DNA of 64,000 bases from Schistosoma haematobium (lineage: Eukaryota; Platyhelminthes; Trematoda; Strigeidida; Schistosomatidae): the NCBI RefSeq assembly GCF_000699445.3, contig NC_067196.1, forward strand, positions 85,674,364 through 85,738,363, written 5' to 3'. Position 1 is the first letter of the stretch. Every line of letters begins with the position of its first letter. Position numbers and translations under genes: made by a program. Below the pieces are notes generated by a model. It saw nothing but the letters and a program-made list of their open reading frames with translations, was not told the origin of the DNA and did not search any database. Of this stretch, positions 11,334 to 23,729 are shown in pieces.

Positions 11334-11633
11334 GTGCAATACAATTTAAGTATGAGATTATATCAATGATTTCTTTGATAATAATTTGAAATGGGGTTAA
11401 CTTATGAATGAACATTATTAATCAGAATTGTATAAATTTTTTACATAAAACTGAATACGATGAACTGAATACAAATTAAATAAATAATATCTCAATGAGT
11501 AGAAAAATTACCCAGTGCTCAATTTATTCGAAATTATCAAATCAAACCTTGGTAATGATACCTACTGAATACAAATTATTGTGCAGGTCAACTTCATCTA
11601 TTTTTCTGTTATGAATAAAACAGAATTCACAAA
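11334..11633. other. AT-rich stretch, nothing recognised
   Basis: No recognisable exon, RNA or repeat. Confidence 0.4.
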
Positions 11634-12085
11634 CAAAGATGGATAGTGGCTTGTAGTGGAATCCAGTTTAACGCACATTTAGTTTTATTTAGCATTCGTT
11701 AGATGGATATATCCGACATCGCACAGTTGATGTTCACTCGAGCACTAGAACACAGTAACATTCACTTTCAACGCCATCACTTTATACACTTACCTACTGA
11801 GTCCTCATAGACACTTGCTTGAGCAATGGGATGAAGTTTAAATTCACTCGATATTGAACATCAACTGTAAGATGTAGGGACATCCAATTAACTAGTCTCA
11901 AATTATATGAAACGTGCGTCAAACTGGATTCCACTGCTAGCCACTATCCATCTTTACTTAGAATGATTGTGAATTAAGGTAATATTGAGGCGATACTCAC
12001 AGTATGCACATTAGCCAATAAGAGATTGATCAATTGCAGTCCTAAACATCAATAGGAAGATTCAAGTAAACAATACCAAATGAAT
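11634..12085 (-). mobile_element. Sm-alpha-like fold-back element (family B)
   Basis: An inverted hammerhead end (11634-11720), a tRNA-like part read on the minus strand (about 11740-11815) and a direct hammerhead end (about 11875-11950), followed by the Sm-alpha linker to 12085. The whole segment is close to the reverse complement of 19057-19478. Both hammerhead cores are degraded. Confidence 0.8.
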
Positions 12086-12517
12086 TTATGATTATCATTG
12101 ATATTTTTTATGGTTATTGTTATTTTTTAAAGTTGTAGGAAATAAAAAAATGTCCATTCATTAAATGTGAAGGTCGAACTATTTAATCACTATTGGAAAT
12201 TCGACTTTTTCCCAAAAATACTAAATTGAATATCAGTGTTAATAGTTTACGAAATCATATCGAGTGATGAACGTTCACTATGATACATCTTGATTTTGTT
12301 AATACAGTTCAGCCACCTAGATACTATTATATTACAAGAAATACCAAATCAATAATCCTGACTGCCAGCAATCTGAGGTTTGCGAACAGAGTTTATAAAC
12401 CTAGATACCATTATTTTACATTTGCATTACATTGTCGTTTATATCAAATGATTAAGTTACTTTGTAGTTGATCAGTGTTTATTACAATGTTAACATTAAT
12501 TCATTTTTGTACTGGTT

Positions 12518-12775
12518 GTTTGAGTCTTCCTATTGAGGATTCAGAAGATTAAAAAAACCAATGCAAAAATGAATTAGGTTTCATCGTATTTCACAAGCTA
12601 GTGACTATCTAAACTCAGTTGTAAGTGGATTTCGCGATGCGGTATGTAGCGAACGGTACTAGGTCCGAGTCTCGGAGTGAACATTACCTCTGGGATTCAG
12701 CTACGAAGTCCTAAACAGGACGAAACGCGTTTCATGGATTCCAATGCCAGTCATTATACATCTCTGTTTATAATG
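12518..12775 (+). mobile_element. Sm-alpha-like element (family B), degraded
   Basis: Contains a linker remnant (CTTCCTATTGAGG), a tRNA-like part (about 12612-12685), a decayed hammerhead region (core CTACGAA, stem II shortened) and the tail GGATTCCA...CATTATACATCTCTG. Confidence 0.65.
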
Positions 12776-13888
12776 TAAAAAGAAAATGTCACTAGGCACC
12801 TTAGAATAATCATTTTTATTCAACTTAGATGATAAAATTAATTTTTATAAGTATATAAAAGTGAATATGTACTCCGTTTACAGCTTCACTGATCAAATAT
12901 TATTACCATGACATTTCATACGCAGAAGCTCCCAATTATCTAATCGTATAGAACAAACAAAATGATCAACCACACTGCAACGTAAACATCTGGTTCAATC
13001 TCTAAAACTCTGGTGGCCTGGACGCTCGAGCCCATTTTTCTTCCTTCATCAGTAAGTTTTTCTCAACATAATAAAAACGGTAGGTTTTTCCGGTCCAATG
13101 GGAATGATGTAAAAATGAAATCTAAAAATGATATTAACAGACTGAATACATTGATTATCGTTCAGCGTCTCTTGTCTACATTCATTTCAGAAACAGTTGA
13201 AACGTACTGATTGACATATTCTAAAGAACTAATGATTAAATAATGTTTTCCTTACTCGTCATATAACGTTCTATATAATGTGAACTCTGCATAAAACAGA
13301 CTAAATAAGTACGAAAATGACTGAAAATAATGGATAGAACACTGTTTCCATTCCATACTATAATCGAAATTCCGATACATTTTATTAAACGATAATACAG
13401 TCAAATAAATCTATTGAGATCAGTGTATTTACTGATTGTCTTGAATTAATACCTAAGTAATTCTTTTTTTCATACAGGTTCAGTTAAATATGAACAATCA
13501 TTAAAGTTGGCTTATTGTGCTTGATACTAACTGAGTCTTTGTTCTATTTATCAGAAAAAAAATGCATATACAAGTTGAATGCTTGTTTTTACTTGTATAA
13601 GCAGTATATAGCTATAAGTTTAATTCAGCTAATATGTATGACCCATTTAAATACTTCAAAGTATGAACATCCGAAGGATTTAGGATATCAGTTATATTGA
13701 TCATTAGTTTGATAGAGGCTTAGTGATATCTTGTTAATAATCCTTTATATGTAAAATGATTATAAATCTGTAAAAAAATCATTATCAAGTATTTGTGTAG
13801 ATTTTATAATTTATAAGTAGTATAGTTTCCTTGGATATAATTTATCCCAAATATTTTTTTCGCGTCAACAAACACAAATAGAATAATA
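12776..13888. other. AT-rich stretch, nothing recognised
   Basis: No exon of a known family; short frames at 13013-13210 and 13515-13700 have no recognisable homology. Confidence 0.45.
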
Positions 13889-14372
13889 TCAGATGAGTTT
13901 TGTGGATATTATAGTAATTTCAATAGTTAAGATCATGAATCAGTTGAAGCTAGACCGCGATGGAAAACCTAGAAGCACTGGGCGGCCGTTTCGTCTTATT
14001 GTGGGACTCTTCAGCAGTGCGCATCCGTGACCTCGCCTCCTGTGAGATTCGAATCCAGGACCTAGTGGTTTCGCGAGCGAGCACTTAACCGTTTAACAAC
14101 TGGCTTCAAGAGGTATATCCTGGAGTTTTAGTGAGAAGTAGTGACCAGTAGAGTTCAACCAGGTCTGTTGTGAGGTAGTAACTCACTGAAGACAATGGTG
14201 GATGTGTCGCTCAATTTCTTGGATTAGTTGAAGTTAGACATTAACACCATTGAATACCGGCTCAGTGGTTAAGTGCTCGCGCGCGAGACTAGTAAGTCCT
14301 GGGTTCGAATCTCACAGGGGGCGAGGTCGCGGATGCGCACTGCTGAGGAGTCCCACAATAGGACAAATAAAA
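13889..14372 (+). mobile_element. Fold-back family A SINE with two tRNA-like parts
   Basis: The inverted arm 13889-14098 carries tail, hammerhead (13968-14020) and an inverted tRNA-like box. It is followed by a direct body with its own tRNA-like box (about 14258-14325) and a hammerhead truncated at about 14370. The inverted hammerhead has lost the U before the cleavage base. This is the clearest long-armed fold-back in the window. Confidence 0.75.
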
Positions 14373-14714
14373 TACTCAAGTTAAGTAACATCCACTAATA
14401 TCTCTTTAATAATGAATTTATCAATAAAAACTTCTTGTATAGATTTCAGTTAAATGAAGTGAATATAATTATAAGATTCATCATTTTCAATAATCACTAA
14501 TTCGAAGTAATGATACTTGCGGTGGCATAATGTTCTCTTAGCTAGATAGTTTATAACAACAGAGCGTTCATCGTCGTTCTAGAAAGCATCGTCATCTGAT
14601 AGCTAAACCATATAATTTAGAGGAAACAGTGTTACTAATATCGAAGCAATTTTTATGTTCTTAAGTGTACAGCTTATTCAGCTGAATAGAAAATTTAAAT
14701 GTAATTGATTCCAG

Positions 14715-15262
14715 ATGTACAGGTGAGGATTGGAAAAGCAAGGGATACATTCCTACAATTGAAGAACATATGGAACTCATAACAACTGTCAACCAATATC
14801 AAAGTCACAATCTTCAGTACGAACGTCAAGATAGTCAGTTCTACTGTACGGAGCTGAAACATTCAGAACTACAACAACCATCATCAAGAGGGTACAAGTA
14901 TTTATAAATAGCTGTCTACGCAACATACTCAACATCCAATGACCAGATACCATCAGCAACAGCCTTCTGTGGAAGAGAACAAACCAGCTTCCAGCTGAAG
15001 AGGAAATCTGGAAAAGACGATAGAAATAGATAAGACATACATTACGCAAATCATCAGATTGCATCACGAGACAAGCCCTAACTTGGAATCGTGAAGGGAA
15101 GTGGAAAAGAGGAAGACCGAAGAACAAATTACGTCAAGAAATAGAAGTAGATATGAAAAGGATGAATAACAATTGGAAAGAGCTGGAATGGACTGCCCAG
15201 GACAGGGTTGGATGAAGAATGCTGGTGAGCGGCCTATGTTCCTTCACGAGGAGTAACAGGCG
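14715..15262 (+). mobile_element. RTE-like LINE 3' fragment, decayed
   Basis: Broken plus-strand frames match the C-terminal region of the RTE-like family, corresponding to LLYGAET, LLWKRTNQLPAEEE and [10 protein letters not shown], and end at GGAGTAACAGGCGTAA. Several frameshifts and stops are present. It is a different sub-lineage from 5263-5975 and closer to 37-40 kb. Confidence 0.75.
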
Positions 15263-15812
15263 TAACTGGAATTGATTTTAGATAATGTTACTGGACCCTA
15301 GGTTATGTCGTTTTCTTTTGTTTCCTACATCTGACTGAACTTCTAGTTATATAATTGCTCGATTTGGTTACTGACTACATATTCACCCACCAAGTAAGTT
15401 GATTTCCTACTTGATGGTGGACACAACAATAAAATCTGAAATCATTTAAATTACCAATAAACAAACGATTTTGAATTTATTAAGTTATCCTAAAGCCATC
15501 TCTGTCAAATGGTTCCAATATTCAAAAAGATACCATAGGCAATCTTTAAATACTTTAGTGTATTTATCTATCATTATTTAGTTGCATAAAAGTTCATTTT
15601 ATGTTTATAATCACAAATCGACTTTCTTCATTCGTTCTCAAACTTATGGAAGCTTAACTCATTTTAATCATAGAACCAACCGACTTTTAAAGTTGTAATT
15701 AAGTAACTTTTTTTCGATAACCCATCTTCAGATATTGTTAGAATTTTCTTCTTGAATATTGACATTATTTAACATAGATTCAACCATTTAATTATCTGTT
15801 GTAACTCTTTCA
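15263..15812. other. AT-rich stretch, nothing recognised
   Basis: Includes a short inverted pair near 15390-15420 (CCACCAAGTA / TACTTGATGGTGG). No gene signal. Confidence 0.45.
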
Positions 15813-16010
15813 ATTACTTCCTTACTTATGCCTGTTACCCCTCGTAGAGGAGCATCAGCCGCTTACCAGCATCTTTCATCCAACTCTGTCCCGGACAATC
15901 CTATTCAGTTGTTTCCAGTTGATATTCATCATTTCCATGTTTATTTCCAATTCTCGGCTCAGTGTACGTTCAGTTCTCGACAAGTTCTTCACTCTTGTTT
16001 TTAATTTATT
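15813..16010 (-). mobile_element. RTE-like LINE extreme 3' end
   Basis: Minus strand, ending in GGGGTAACAGGCATAAGTAAGGAAGTAA. It encodes only the last residues of the reverse transcriptase and lies in opposite orientation to the copy at 14715-15262. Confidence 0.75.
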
Positions 16011-16411
16011 AATCTTCATTGATGAGAACTTTTTTGCTATTGTGATATGAAACATGCACATTGTTTTGTTTTTAACTCATTTTTCCTATGACTGCAAAGT
16101 TTTAGGCAACTGAAAAGAATACAGATCTGTGAATGACTTCATATTATTCTGTTACAATCTTTTATTCAAACTCACAAATGGGAGGAAACTGTATGAAATA
16201 TATTGTGATAGAATAGTTGAAGAAGACATGATATCAAGTTTTAATCAAAGTGAATTTTTGCTATGATGTCACAAAAACTCATGTTTTCCACAGAGTATGA
16301 CCTAACCTATGTTTAAGTATATTCAGATAGAATGGTTATGCAAATTATTATTTTAAAAAATAATGTCAATATCCAACTCTTTTGTATTGTATTCCTTAAT
16401 TTATAAATATG

Positions 16412-16805
16412 CAGATCACTAACGTAGATAATCTATGTTGAATGGTTGGGGGCCTACTCGAATTAGACAGGAATGATGTGACGCACCAGCTAACTTCAAT
16501 GTCAAACCTCGTGGTTAGTACCTAACGTGGATTACCCTTTCGTTGTATCCAGGTACTATGGCTGCTTTGATGACTGTACATTGCGAACGATGTTATTACA
16601 GAAATGCTATAGTTAGGGTAGGTACAAAGAACAGAGTGCGACCGCTGCTGCGTGGACCAGTTCATGATATGCAATTAGCTGATGTTCACTGGTTGTCCTT
16701 GACCTTGACGAGGAACGGCGAACCGTTCGACATTCAATGACCCGACTGCCGGATGATTTGGTTATGGGCCCAATGACATTTCATCGGCCCTAAAGATGTT
16801 TTTCT
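16412..16805 (+). repeat. Dispersed repeat family F, uninterrupted copy
   Basis: Collinear with 108-305 plus 869-1042 and lacking the SINE found there. It serves as a paralogous empty site for that insertion. Class not recognised; the 65-residue frame inside it has no known motif. Confidence 0.75.
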
Positions 16806-17935
16806 AATGTCAATTTATAAACTGTTTAACAGTCTGGATTGTTCAAATTTAAAATTGACAAGATAAACAGCTTCATGAAATGTGTATTTATTACTCTTAA
16901 AGCCCATAAGTAGTCGTAAAATATTTTTATGCATTTCAGTGTAACTGACTTTGTTAGTTTGAATAAAATACAGTATAGTACTTGTTAAACCTACTAACAT
17001 CAACCATATCGGGATTACTGAATCATCTTTAGTCTTACCCATTAAATTTCATCTCAGCTTTATTAATATTAATCATCTATCTAGCTTATATTAATTATAC
17101 AATGATGGACAGACGAAGGTTGTTGTTGAATACTCGCTACTTAAAAATGCCAAGTTTTATGAGAGGGAGAATGTTGGTGTAAAAATAATCAAGTCTAACT
17201 CATTAGTTATTAATCTTATAGGTTTAAATAGATAACATTTATAAACCGAAACGAATACAGACAATCACCGATAACAATTAAGAAATTGTTTGGTACTTTT
17301 CATAATTCTATATACTTTAAAATAGCTTAATTAACGTTCTAATCAAAACGCAGACGAACATTATCAAATATCTTAATGGATTTCGTAATAATAGAAGATT
17401 CTAGAGTTTCAGTAACATGCTACTGTTCAAAAACATATGGTGCTTAAGTCTTCAGATTCAATCATTTGAAGATATGATGTTATTTCAAAGAGTTCGAACT
17501 GGATCTAGAAAAGCATTAATCACATATTATGAAATAGGTAGTTAAAGCTTAGCAATCAACCCACTTAATTCAGAGGATACGAAAAGACCGAAGGTTCCCA
17601 CTTGATCTGCAAATTTTTTTGATCATACATACATTTATTAAACAGCTAATCTAATATTGATATGAGAACAATTCCCAGTGTATTGTTATGAACAAGATAT
17701 AATATGATCTTCGGTTATATTTATTGCAGATATTGTAAGAAGCATTACATCAATCATGGGAATTGATTTGTCCATAATGACAATGTTCTGGATCACATAA
17801 TGTGTATAATAACAAGCTTATGTTTTTTCTTACTTATTAGTTTCAAGAATTTACCAAAATGGCAGATTTTAAATACTAAGCTGCTTCAAAACTTAACTGA
17901 TAATATCAATTTCATGAAGATGTGTCAAGAATGTG
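16806..17935. other. AT-rich stretch, nothing recognised
   Basis: No recognisable coding, RNA or repeat signal apart from short A/T runs. Confidence 0.45.
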
Positions 17936-18370
17936 CACCAACATCAATCGGTTCAAGATCTTAATCACCAACTTAATAATCTCCACAACCGTATACTGAT
18001 AATTACCATGTACCCACTAGTGACTAACTTCGTGAGGGAATTCTCGGAGTTCTGGTGAGAAGCCGTGACCATTTGGGTTATCCCGTGTCGGAGAGAGGCA
18101 GGTATCTACCTCAGACAATGAAAGATGGTCGCGCAATTTCGTGGATTGGTTGAGGTTAGACATTAACATCGTTGGATGCCAGCTGAGTGGTCAAGTAGGT
18201 TAACTGTTCGCGCGCGAGACTCAAGGCCTTGGGTTCGAGTCCCGAGAGCGGAATCGTGGGTGCACACTACTGAGGAGCCACACAGTACGACGAAACGTCC
18301 GTCCAGTGCTCACAGATTTTCCATGGTGGTCTAACATCAATCAGTTCAAGATCTCAATCAATAGGAAATT
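17936..18370 (+). mobile_element. Family A SINE, divergent subfamily
   Basis: A tail remnant of a preceding unit (17936-17990) runs into a full unit: leader, tRNA-like part (about 18178-18245, B box GGGTTCGAGTCCC), degraded hammerhead (18259-18310, stem II destroyed) and tail. Subfamily features include GGTCTAACATCAATC in the tail, as in 22850-23168, 58675-58940 and 60415-60672. Confidence 0.75.
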
Positions 18371-18854
18371 TTAATTTTATATCAAGATTAGTTTTATTTA
18401 TTCAGCTTTATTAAATGTTTTTTTAATCAGTCTCATAAACTGTCATTTGACTAAATGAAAATATTATAAGCTTATAGCTTACACAACAGACTGACCATAG
18501 TTAGACAATCATTGGAATTTCATTTAAGTCCCATACTAAAACGAAATTATATATTCAATGCTTATTAATTCTAGATAGTTGATTAATTAAGGTCAGTTGT
18601 CAGTAATGTAAATCATAAAACTTAAACCCATCTGTATTGCTGATTCTGAGTTTAACGCGACTCACTATTAAGGGCAATCATAGAATTCTTAAAAGAAAAC
18701 TATCTACACATTTATATTCCCAATATTCAATGAATTAAGTTGGTTGTTTATACGAATATTCATCAATATTAGAAAGAATAGTTAGACAAAAATTGGAGGC
18801 CGAGTATATAGAAGTTATTATATGTGAAAATTATATTTGAAGTAATCTCAACGA
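18371..18854. other. AT-rich stretch with one hammerhead relic
   Basis: A fragment near 18520-18570 (AGTCCCATACTAAAACGAAATT) looks like the 3' half of a family A hammerhead. Nothing else is recognised. Confidence 0.4.
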
Positions 18855-18928
18855 TTGAAATTTAAATAACTCCAACGTTTCGTCAAGCAAACTTGTCTGG
18901 ACTTCTTCAGGGTAATAATCAATTTCAA
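18855..18928 (-). ncRNA. Hammerhead-like motif of Penelope-element type
   Basis: Minus strand: CTGAAGA (18904-18910), a partly paired stem II, GAAAC, then GTT, giving the minimal two-base stem III (AC/GU) known from hammerheads in Penelope-like elements. The flanks TTGAAATT (18855) and AATTTCAA (18921) form an extended, interrupted stem I. Stem II is degraded. A weaker relic of the same motif lies near 1150-1190. Confidence 0.5.
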
Positions 18929-19056
18929 AATCATCAAACAAATAATTTTCACATATAAGTTACTTGTCCTTTTTTTAAAATAAGTTTTTAGATCTGCAGT
19001 ATGTAATGAGTTGCTTAGGCTAAAAATAATAAGTATTATCACTTAGGATTATTTAC

Positions 19057-19478
19057 TTAAATCTTCCTATTGATGTTTAGGACTGCAATTGATCAATCTC
19101 TTATTGGCTAATGTGCATACTGTGCGTATCGCCTCAACATTACCTTAATTCACAATCATTCTAAGTAAAGATGGATAGTGGCTAGCAGTGGAATCCAGTT
19201 TGACGCACGTTTCATATAATTTGGGACTAGTTAATTGGATGTCCCTACATCTTACAGTTGATGTTCAATATCGAGTGAATTTAAACTTCAACCCATTGCT
19301 CAAGCAAGTGTCTATGAGGACTCAGTAGGTAAGTGTATAAAGTGATGGCGTTGAAAGTGAATGTTACTGTGTTCTAGTGCTCGAGTGAACATCAACTGTG
19401 CGATGTCGGATACATCCATCTGACGAATGCCGAATTGGATGAAATGCGCGTCAATCTGGATTCTACTAAAAGCCACTA
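19057..19478 (+). mobile_element. Sm-alpha-like fold-back element (family B)
   Basis: The inverted arm (linker, tail and hammerhead region, 19057-19290) is followed by a direct tRNA-like part (about 19318-19385) and a direct hammerhead region (about 19410-19465, CTGACGA kept but stem II lost). The unit is close to the reverse complement of 11634-12085. Confidence 0.8.
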
Positions 19479-19605
19479 ATAAATATTATCGTTAATGATG
19501 AGAGTGTGAAAATTTTCTTCAATAACAATCTATTTTTATTTAAAACAATAACAACGAATAATGAATATCATGTCAGATGAACATTAACCTAACAAATAAA
19601 ACCAC

Positions 19606-19868
19606 AACAGTTGAGATCATGAGTCAATTGAAGCTAGACCACCATGGAATACCTGGAATTACTGGACGGCCGTTTCGTTCTATTGTGGGATTCCTCAGCT
19701 GTGCGCATCCACGACCCCGCCTCGCGGGATTCGAACCCAGGACCTATCAGTTTCGCGCCAGGCGCTTAACCAACTAGACCACTGAGCCACGGTGGTCTAG
19801 CTTCAATTGACTCATGATCTCAACTGTTGAAATTACTACAATCTCCACAAAACCCCTTCTGATACTAA
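19606..19868 (+). mobile_element. Short fold-back family A SINE, near-perfect TIRs
   Basis: The ends CAACAGTTGAGATCATGAGT and its complement ACTCATGATCTCAACTGTTG sit at about 19606 and 19828. The inverted arms extend about 40 bases with one mismatch. The interior carries an inverted hammerhead (about 19656-19703, core kept, stem II with mismatches) and an inverted tRNA-like box. The direct tail runs to the family 3' end at about 19868. Confidence 0.8.
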
Positions 19869-20336
19869 ATAAAATTACTTAATATTTCAGATTCCTGTGT
19901 ATTTGATTTAAGTTTTTAGTATCCATTTAAACTAGAAATATTATTATTGTTATTAGCTTTATTCAATATTATACTTTTGGCACAATATAGAATTCTCATC
20001 GCAATGTATTTCAACAAGTTTCCTTACGATAAACAATGATTGATCACCAGTTACATATTAGTAGTTCATTAATGTATATTCTTTTCTTGGCATATTGCCA
20101 ACTACAAGGATATCTATGATTGAGCCTATTGTAACTTGTACAACGATAAGTTATACACTTTTCAGAAACGTACCAAAATACGTTATTCGATTAATAACCA
20201 TAATGATGTATTAAAACAAATAAAATTAGATAATTTGTTGAAATATCTAGATGTCAGGAATTAAGTAGCTTAAATATATGTAAGCAGACCACTTTAAAGT
20301 ACAAAATTTGATTTCAATTGTTAACATCTATCTAAT

Positions 20337-20338
<2 letters not shown>
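19869..20338. other. AT-rich stretch, nothing recognised
   Basis: No gene or repeat recognised. Confidence 0.45.

Positions 20339-20391
<53 letters not shown>
20339..20391. repeat. (AT)n microsatellite
   Basis: Uninterrupted AT dinucleotide tract. Confidence 0.95.
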
Positions 20392-20393
<2 letters not shown>

Positions 20394-20551
20394 GAAAGGA
20401 TACATTAATATTACTCGCCTAATTTATTATAATGATTTCAAAATTACGTAATATCCTTCATCTTTCATTTTGATGAACCACATCTTCTGACTGATTATTT
20501 TCCTCTTCATTATAATGGTGTTTTATGTTGCCGTATTCTATTCACATTGAC

Positions 20552-20552
<1 letters not shown>

Positions 20553-20592
<40 letters not shown>
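20553..20592. repeat. (TTA)n microsatellite
   Basis: Perfect trinucleotide tract of about 13 units. Confidence 0.9.
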
Positions 20593-20725
20593 CGAATTGA
20601 TTGTAATAAATTGACTGTTTATAATTAATGATTATAAAGTGAAAAAAACAACACTAGTTTTACGTCATCAGTGAAAAACAAAATAAATCTTTTATTTCCT
20701 TTGTAGTTTATTGTATATGTATTTA

Positions 20726-20760
20726 TGTGTGTGTGTGTGTGGAGGGGTGTGTGTGTGTGC
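20726..20760. repeat. (GT)n microsatellite, interrupted
   Basis: Two GT runs separated by GGAGGG. Confidence 0.85.
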
Positions 20761-20993
20761 GTAGGTATGTGTGCGTTCATGCTTATGTCATACCTATTTC
20801 ACATTTCACTCTATTTTATAAAATCTAGGTTAATGTATAATGTAAAACAAAAATAACTCTTTCGGTTAAATTGACGACACATATTTTGTTTATCATTTTA
20901 ATTGGTAATCTCTAATTGAACATAATACAATGAAAATTCTAATAAGATTTTATAATAATAGAATAAAACTATGATAAGAATAAAGTAGTATAA

Positions 20994-21745
20994 TTACTTA
21001 TTTACTTACTTACGCCTGTTACTCCTAATGGAGCATAGGCCGCAGACCAGCATTCTCCAACACACTCTGTCCTGGACCTTCTTCTCAAGTTCCATTCAAT
21101 TCTTGTTCATTTTTCTCATGTCTATCTCCATTTCCCGGTGTAATGTGTTCTTTGGTTTTCCTCTCCTCCTCCTCCTACAAATTGGGCCTTGAGGATTCCA
21201 TGTGAGGGTTTGTCTTGTGACGCAGTTGAGTATTTTCCTCAATGTGTGTCCTATCCACTTCCAGCGCTTCTTCCTAATTTCTTCCTCCGCTGGGATCTGG
21301 TTTGTTCTCTCCCACAGTAGGTTGTTGCTAATAGTGTCCGGCCAACGGATCCGAAGTATTTTGCGTAGACAATTGTTAATAAACACCTGTATTTTCTGGA
21401 TGATGGCTTTCGTAGTTCTCCAAGTTTCCGCCCCATACAGTAGAACTGTCTTGACATTTGTATTGAAAATCCTGACCTTGGTGTTGGTTGACAGTTGTTT
21501 TGAGTTCCAGATGTTCCTTAGTTGTAAATATGCTGCTCTTGTTTTGCCGATCCGCGCCTTCACATGTGCATCAGATCCACCGTGTTCATCAATGATGATG
21601 CCCAAATATGTAATGGTTTTTACATCTTCCAAATCTTCTTCGTCAATTGTGATTGGATTGGTGCATGCTGTGTTGTATCGGACAATCTCGCTTTTCCCTT
21701 TGTGTATATTGAGACCTACTGCTGCTGAGGCTGCTGCTACACTGG
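20994..21745 (-). mobile_element. RTE-like LINE, 5'-truncated, nearly open frame
   Basis: The minus-strand frame is open from 21839 to 21096 (247 residues). It covers [20 protein letters not shown], the [20 protein letters not shown] block, [17 protein letters not shown] and [14 protein letters not shown]. It stops where a TGG has become TGA, shortly before the usual C-terminus. The tail is TAACAGGCGTAAGTAAGTAAATAAGTAA. It lacks endonuclease and catalytic reverse-transcriptase domains. Confidence 0.85.
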
Positions 21746-21807
21746 TCGAAAGTAGTATAATTAGTTCATTTATAATTTTTGTGGAAATTATAATCAGAGA
21801 ATAAAAG

Positions 21808-22500
21808 GGGTTTTGTGAATAGTTGAATTGATGAATCAATTGAAGCTAGACTACCATGAAAAAACTGAAAGCACTGGACAGTCGTTTCGTCCTAGTATAG
21901 GACTCCTTACTAGTCACAATTGATTAATCACTGGGGTGGTTACTAATTTCATGTGTGTCAAATCCTTATCAGTGCAGATCGAATGCTGTTGACCAAGTTG
22001 CAATGTGGCCACCAGTCTAGGTGATTCAACACTGCATGCACTATGTTGAGATTAGATAGTGGTTTGAGGTAGTTGACAGGAAATCCTGGACCCTGGATGT
22101 CTCTGACCGTGAAGCTGGGTAACACGGAATTGAATCCATCAGTGGGCACCAGTTCCCTCAAGATTACAGGTACATCATGTTGACGAGTGCCAAGTAGCAC
22201 GGAACCCGTGTCCAGGGTTTCCTGTTGACTATCCCCAACCACCGTCTAACTCCTTTACAGTGCACATCCACGATCTCACAATTTCGTGGATTGGTTGAAA
22301 GTTGGAGATTAACACCGCTGTGTGTCGACTCAGTGTTCTGAAGGTTAAGCGTTCGCGCTCGAGACCCGTAGGTCCTGTGTTCGAATCTCGGGGGGCGGGG
22401 CCGTGGATGCGCACTGTATAGAAGTCCCATACTAGGAAGAAACCACTGTCCAATGATTTCACGTTTTCCATGGTGGTCTAGGTACAATTGACTTATGAAT
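21808..22500 (+). mobile_element. Family A fold-back SINE split by a family C element
   Basis: The inverted arm runs 21808-21909 and resumes at 22250 (ACTCCTTTACAGTGCACATCCACGA matches the inverted hammerhead 5' side). The direct body then runs 22275-22500 with a tRNA-like box (B box near 22378-22388) and a dead hammerhead (22405-22455). The break lies within the inverted hammerhead. Confidence 0.75.
21910..22249 (+). mobile_element. Family C SINE inserted in a family A SINE
   Basis: Flanked by ACTCCTTA (21902-21909) and ACTCCTTTA (22250-22258), a near-perfect target-site duplication. It carries an inverted tail fragment (near 22075-22097), a B-box region and a hammerhead region (about 22178-22225) with TTGACGA and GGAAC changes that should abolish cleavage. 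It aligns with the reverse complement of 4258-4675, but the first part of the tRNA-like head is deleted. Confidence 0.8.
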
Positions 22501-22849
22501 CCAACTTTTATGGAAATTATTAAATTAGAAATGGGGTTTTTATCAATGTTTCCTATTCAAACTACTAAGTTAATTATGTAAATATTGCAATTAATTTTGA
22601 TGTCAGATTTGTTCTAATTAGTTAATTATCCACGTTAACTGAGCAATGTAGCTATAAGATTTTATAAGACAAACCCATTGAAAGATATTACTAAATCAAC
22701 TCACAAGGTTAATTTTTTGATGAAATGTCAGGTTTGAATCTTCAGTATCCAAAAGAATTAATACTAAGAATTGAGAAGGAATTTCTAACTAGAGGAGTAT
22801 AAGCATTTAATAATATCAGGTTATGATTAAGAATATGACCCAATTAATA
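22501..22849. other. AT-rich stretch, nothing recognised
   Basis: No feature recognised. Confidence 0.4.
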
Positions 22850-23168
22850 TTAAAGGACCATTGAAAACCTAGAAACAGTGGACGGCAGTTTCCCACTGAA
22901 GAGAATGGAAGATGTAAGGTTGGTTGAAGTTAGGTATTAACACTGTTTAATCTCGGCTAAATGGTCTAGAGATTAAGTGTTCGTGCACAAGATCAAAGGT
23001 CCTGGGTTCGAATCCTGTGTATGGGATCGTGGATGCGCACTGCTGGGGAATCCCACACTAGGACGAAACAACCGTACACTGGTTCCAGGTTGCCTATGGT
23101 GATCTAACATTGACCGATTCATGATCTCAATCAAAAGCTCAACAATCTCCACAACCCTATACCGATAT
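22850..23168 (+). mobile_element. Family A SINE, divergent subfamily, fold-back
   Basis: A short inverted arm (22850-22890) then a direct body: tRNA-like box (about 22952-23020, B box GGGTTCGAATCC), hammerhead region 23034-23083 with CTGGGGA (A6 lost) but GAAAC kept, and tail ending CTCCACAACCCTATACCGATAT. Confidence 0.75.
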
Positions 23169-23729
23169 TATCAGGTTCCTGAGGATTTGTCTAGTAAAGT
23201 TCGATTTGTATTGCATTCTATTTTTATAACATTTTAGTATTGGGAACTATCTGATTACATTCTCTTTATGAACTAAATTGCATATATATCTACGAAATAA
23301 TTCTAGATTATCCTCTTAACAATTTCATTCATTCGGAATACTGAGCTACATAAATACAGTTTCAATTCATATTTAGAAGTTCTCTATCAGTAAACTTCAA
23401 ACTCACTAGTTGAATGTATATGACCAATTTGTTCATTGCCACATACCGAATTTCAAATCAAACATCAGATATCCCACATAGTCAAGCTTTATCTATCATG
23501 ATACATTAAAGTTGGGTAACCGCTTATGAGGCACATAATCTAAATAGGAATGTTTCAGTCCAAATTAGAAATATACTCGTTGTATATATTTCAAAAGTTG
23601 AGACTAAAAAGCAACTATATCTTCTTCAGAGGAAGTATCTGTCATCTGGCTAATAGTGGATACAATGTTGATATTTCAATGACAATAAAAATAATTCACA
23701 AACAAATGGATCCAAGTTTATTTCATTTT
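23169..23729. other. AT-rich stretch, nothing recognised
   Basis: May include decayed 5' parts of the LINE that follows; no motif is clear. Confidence 0.4.
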
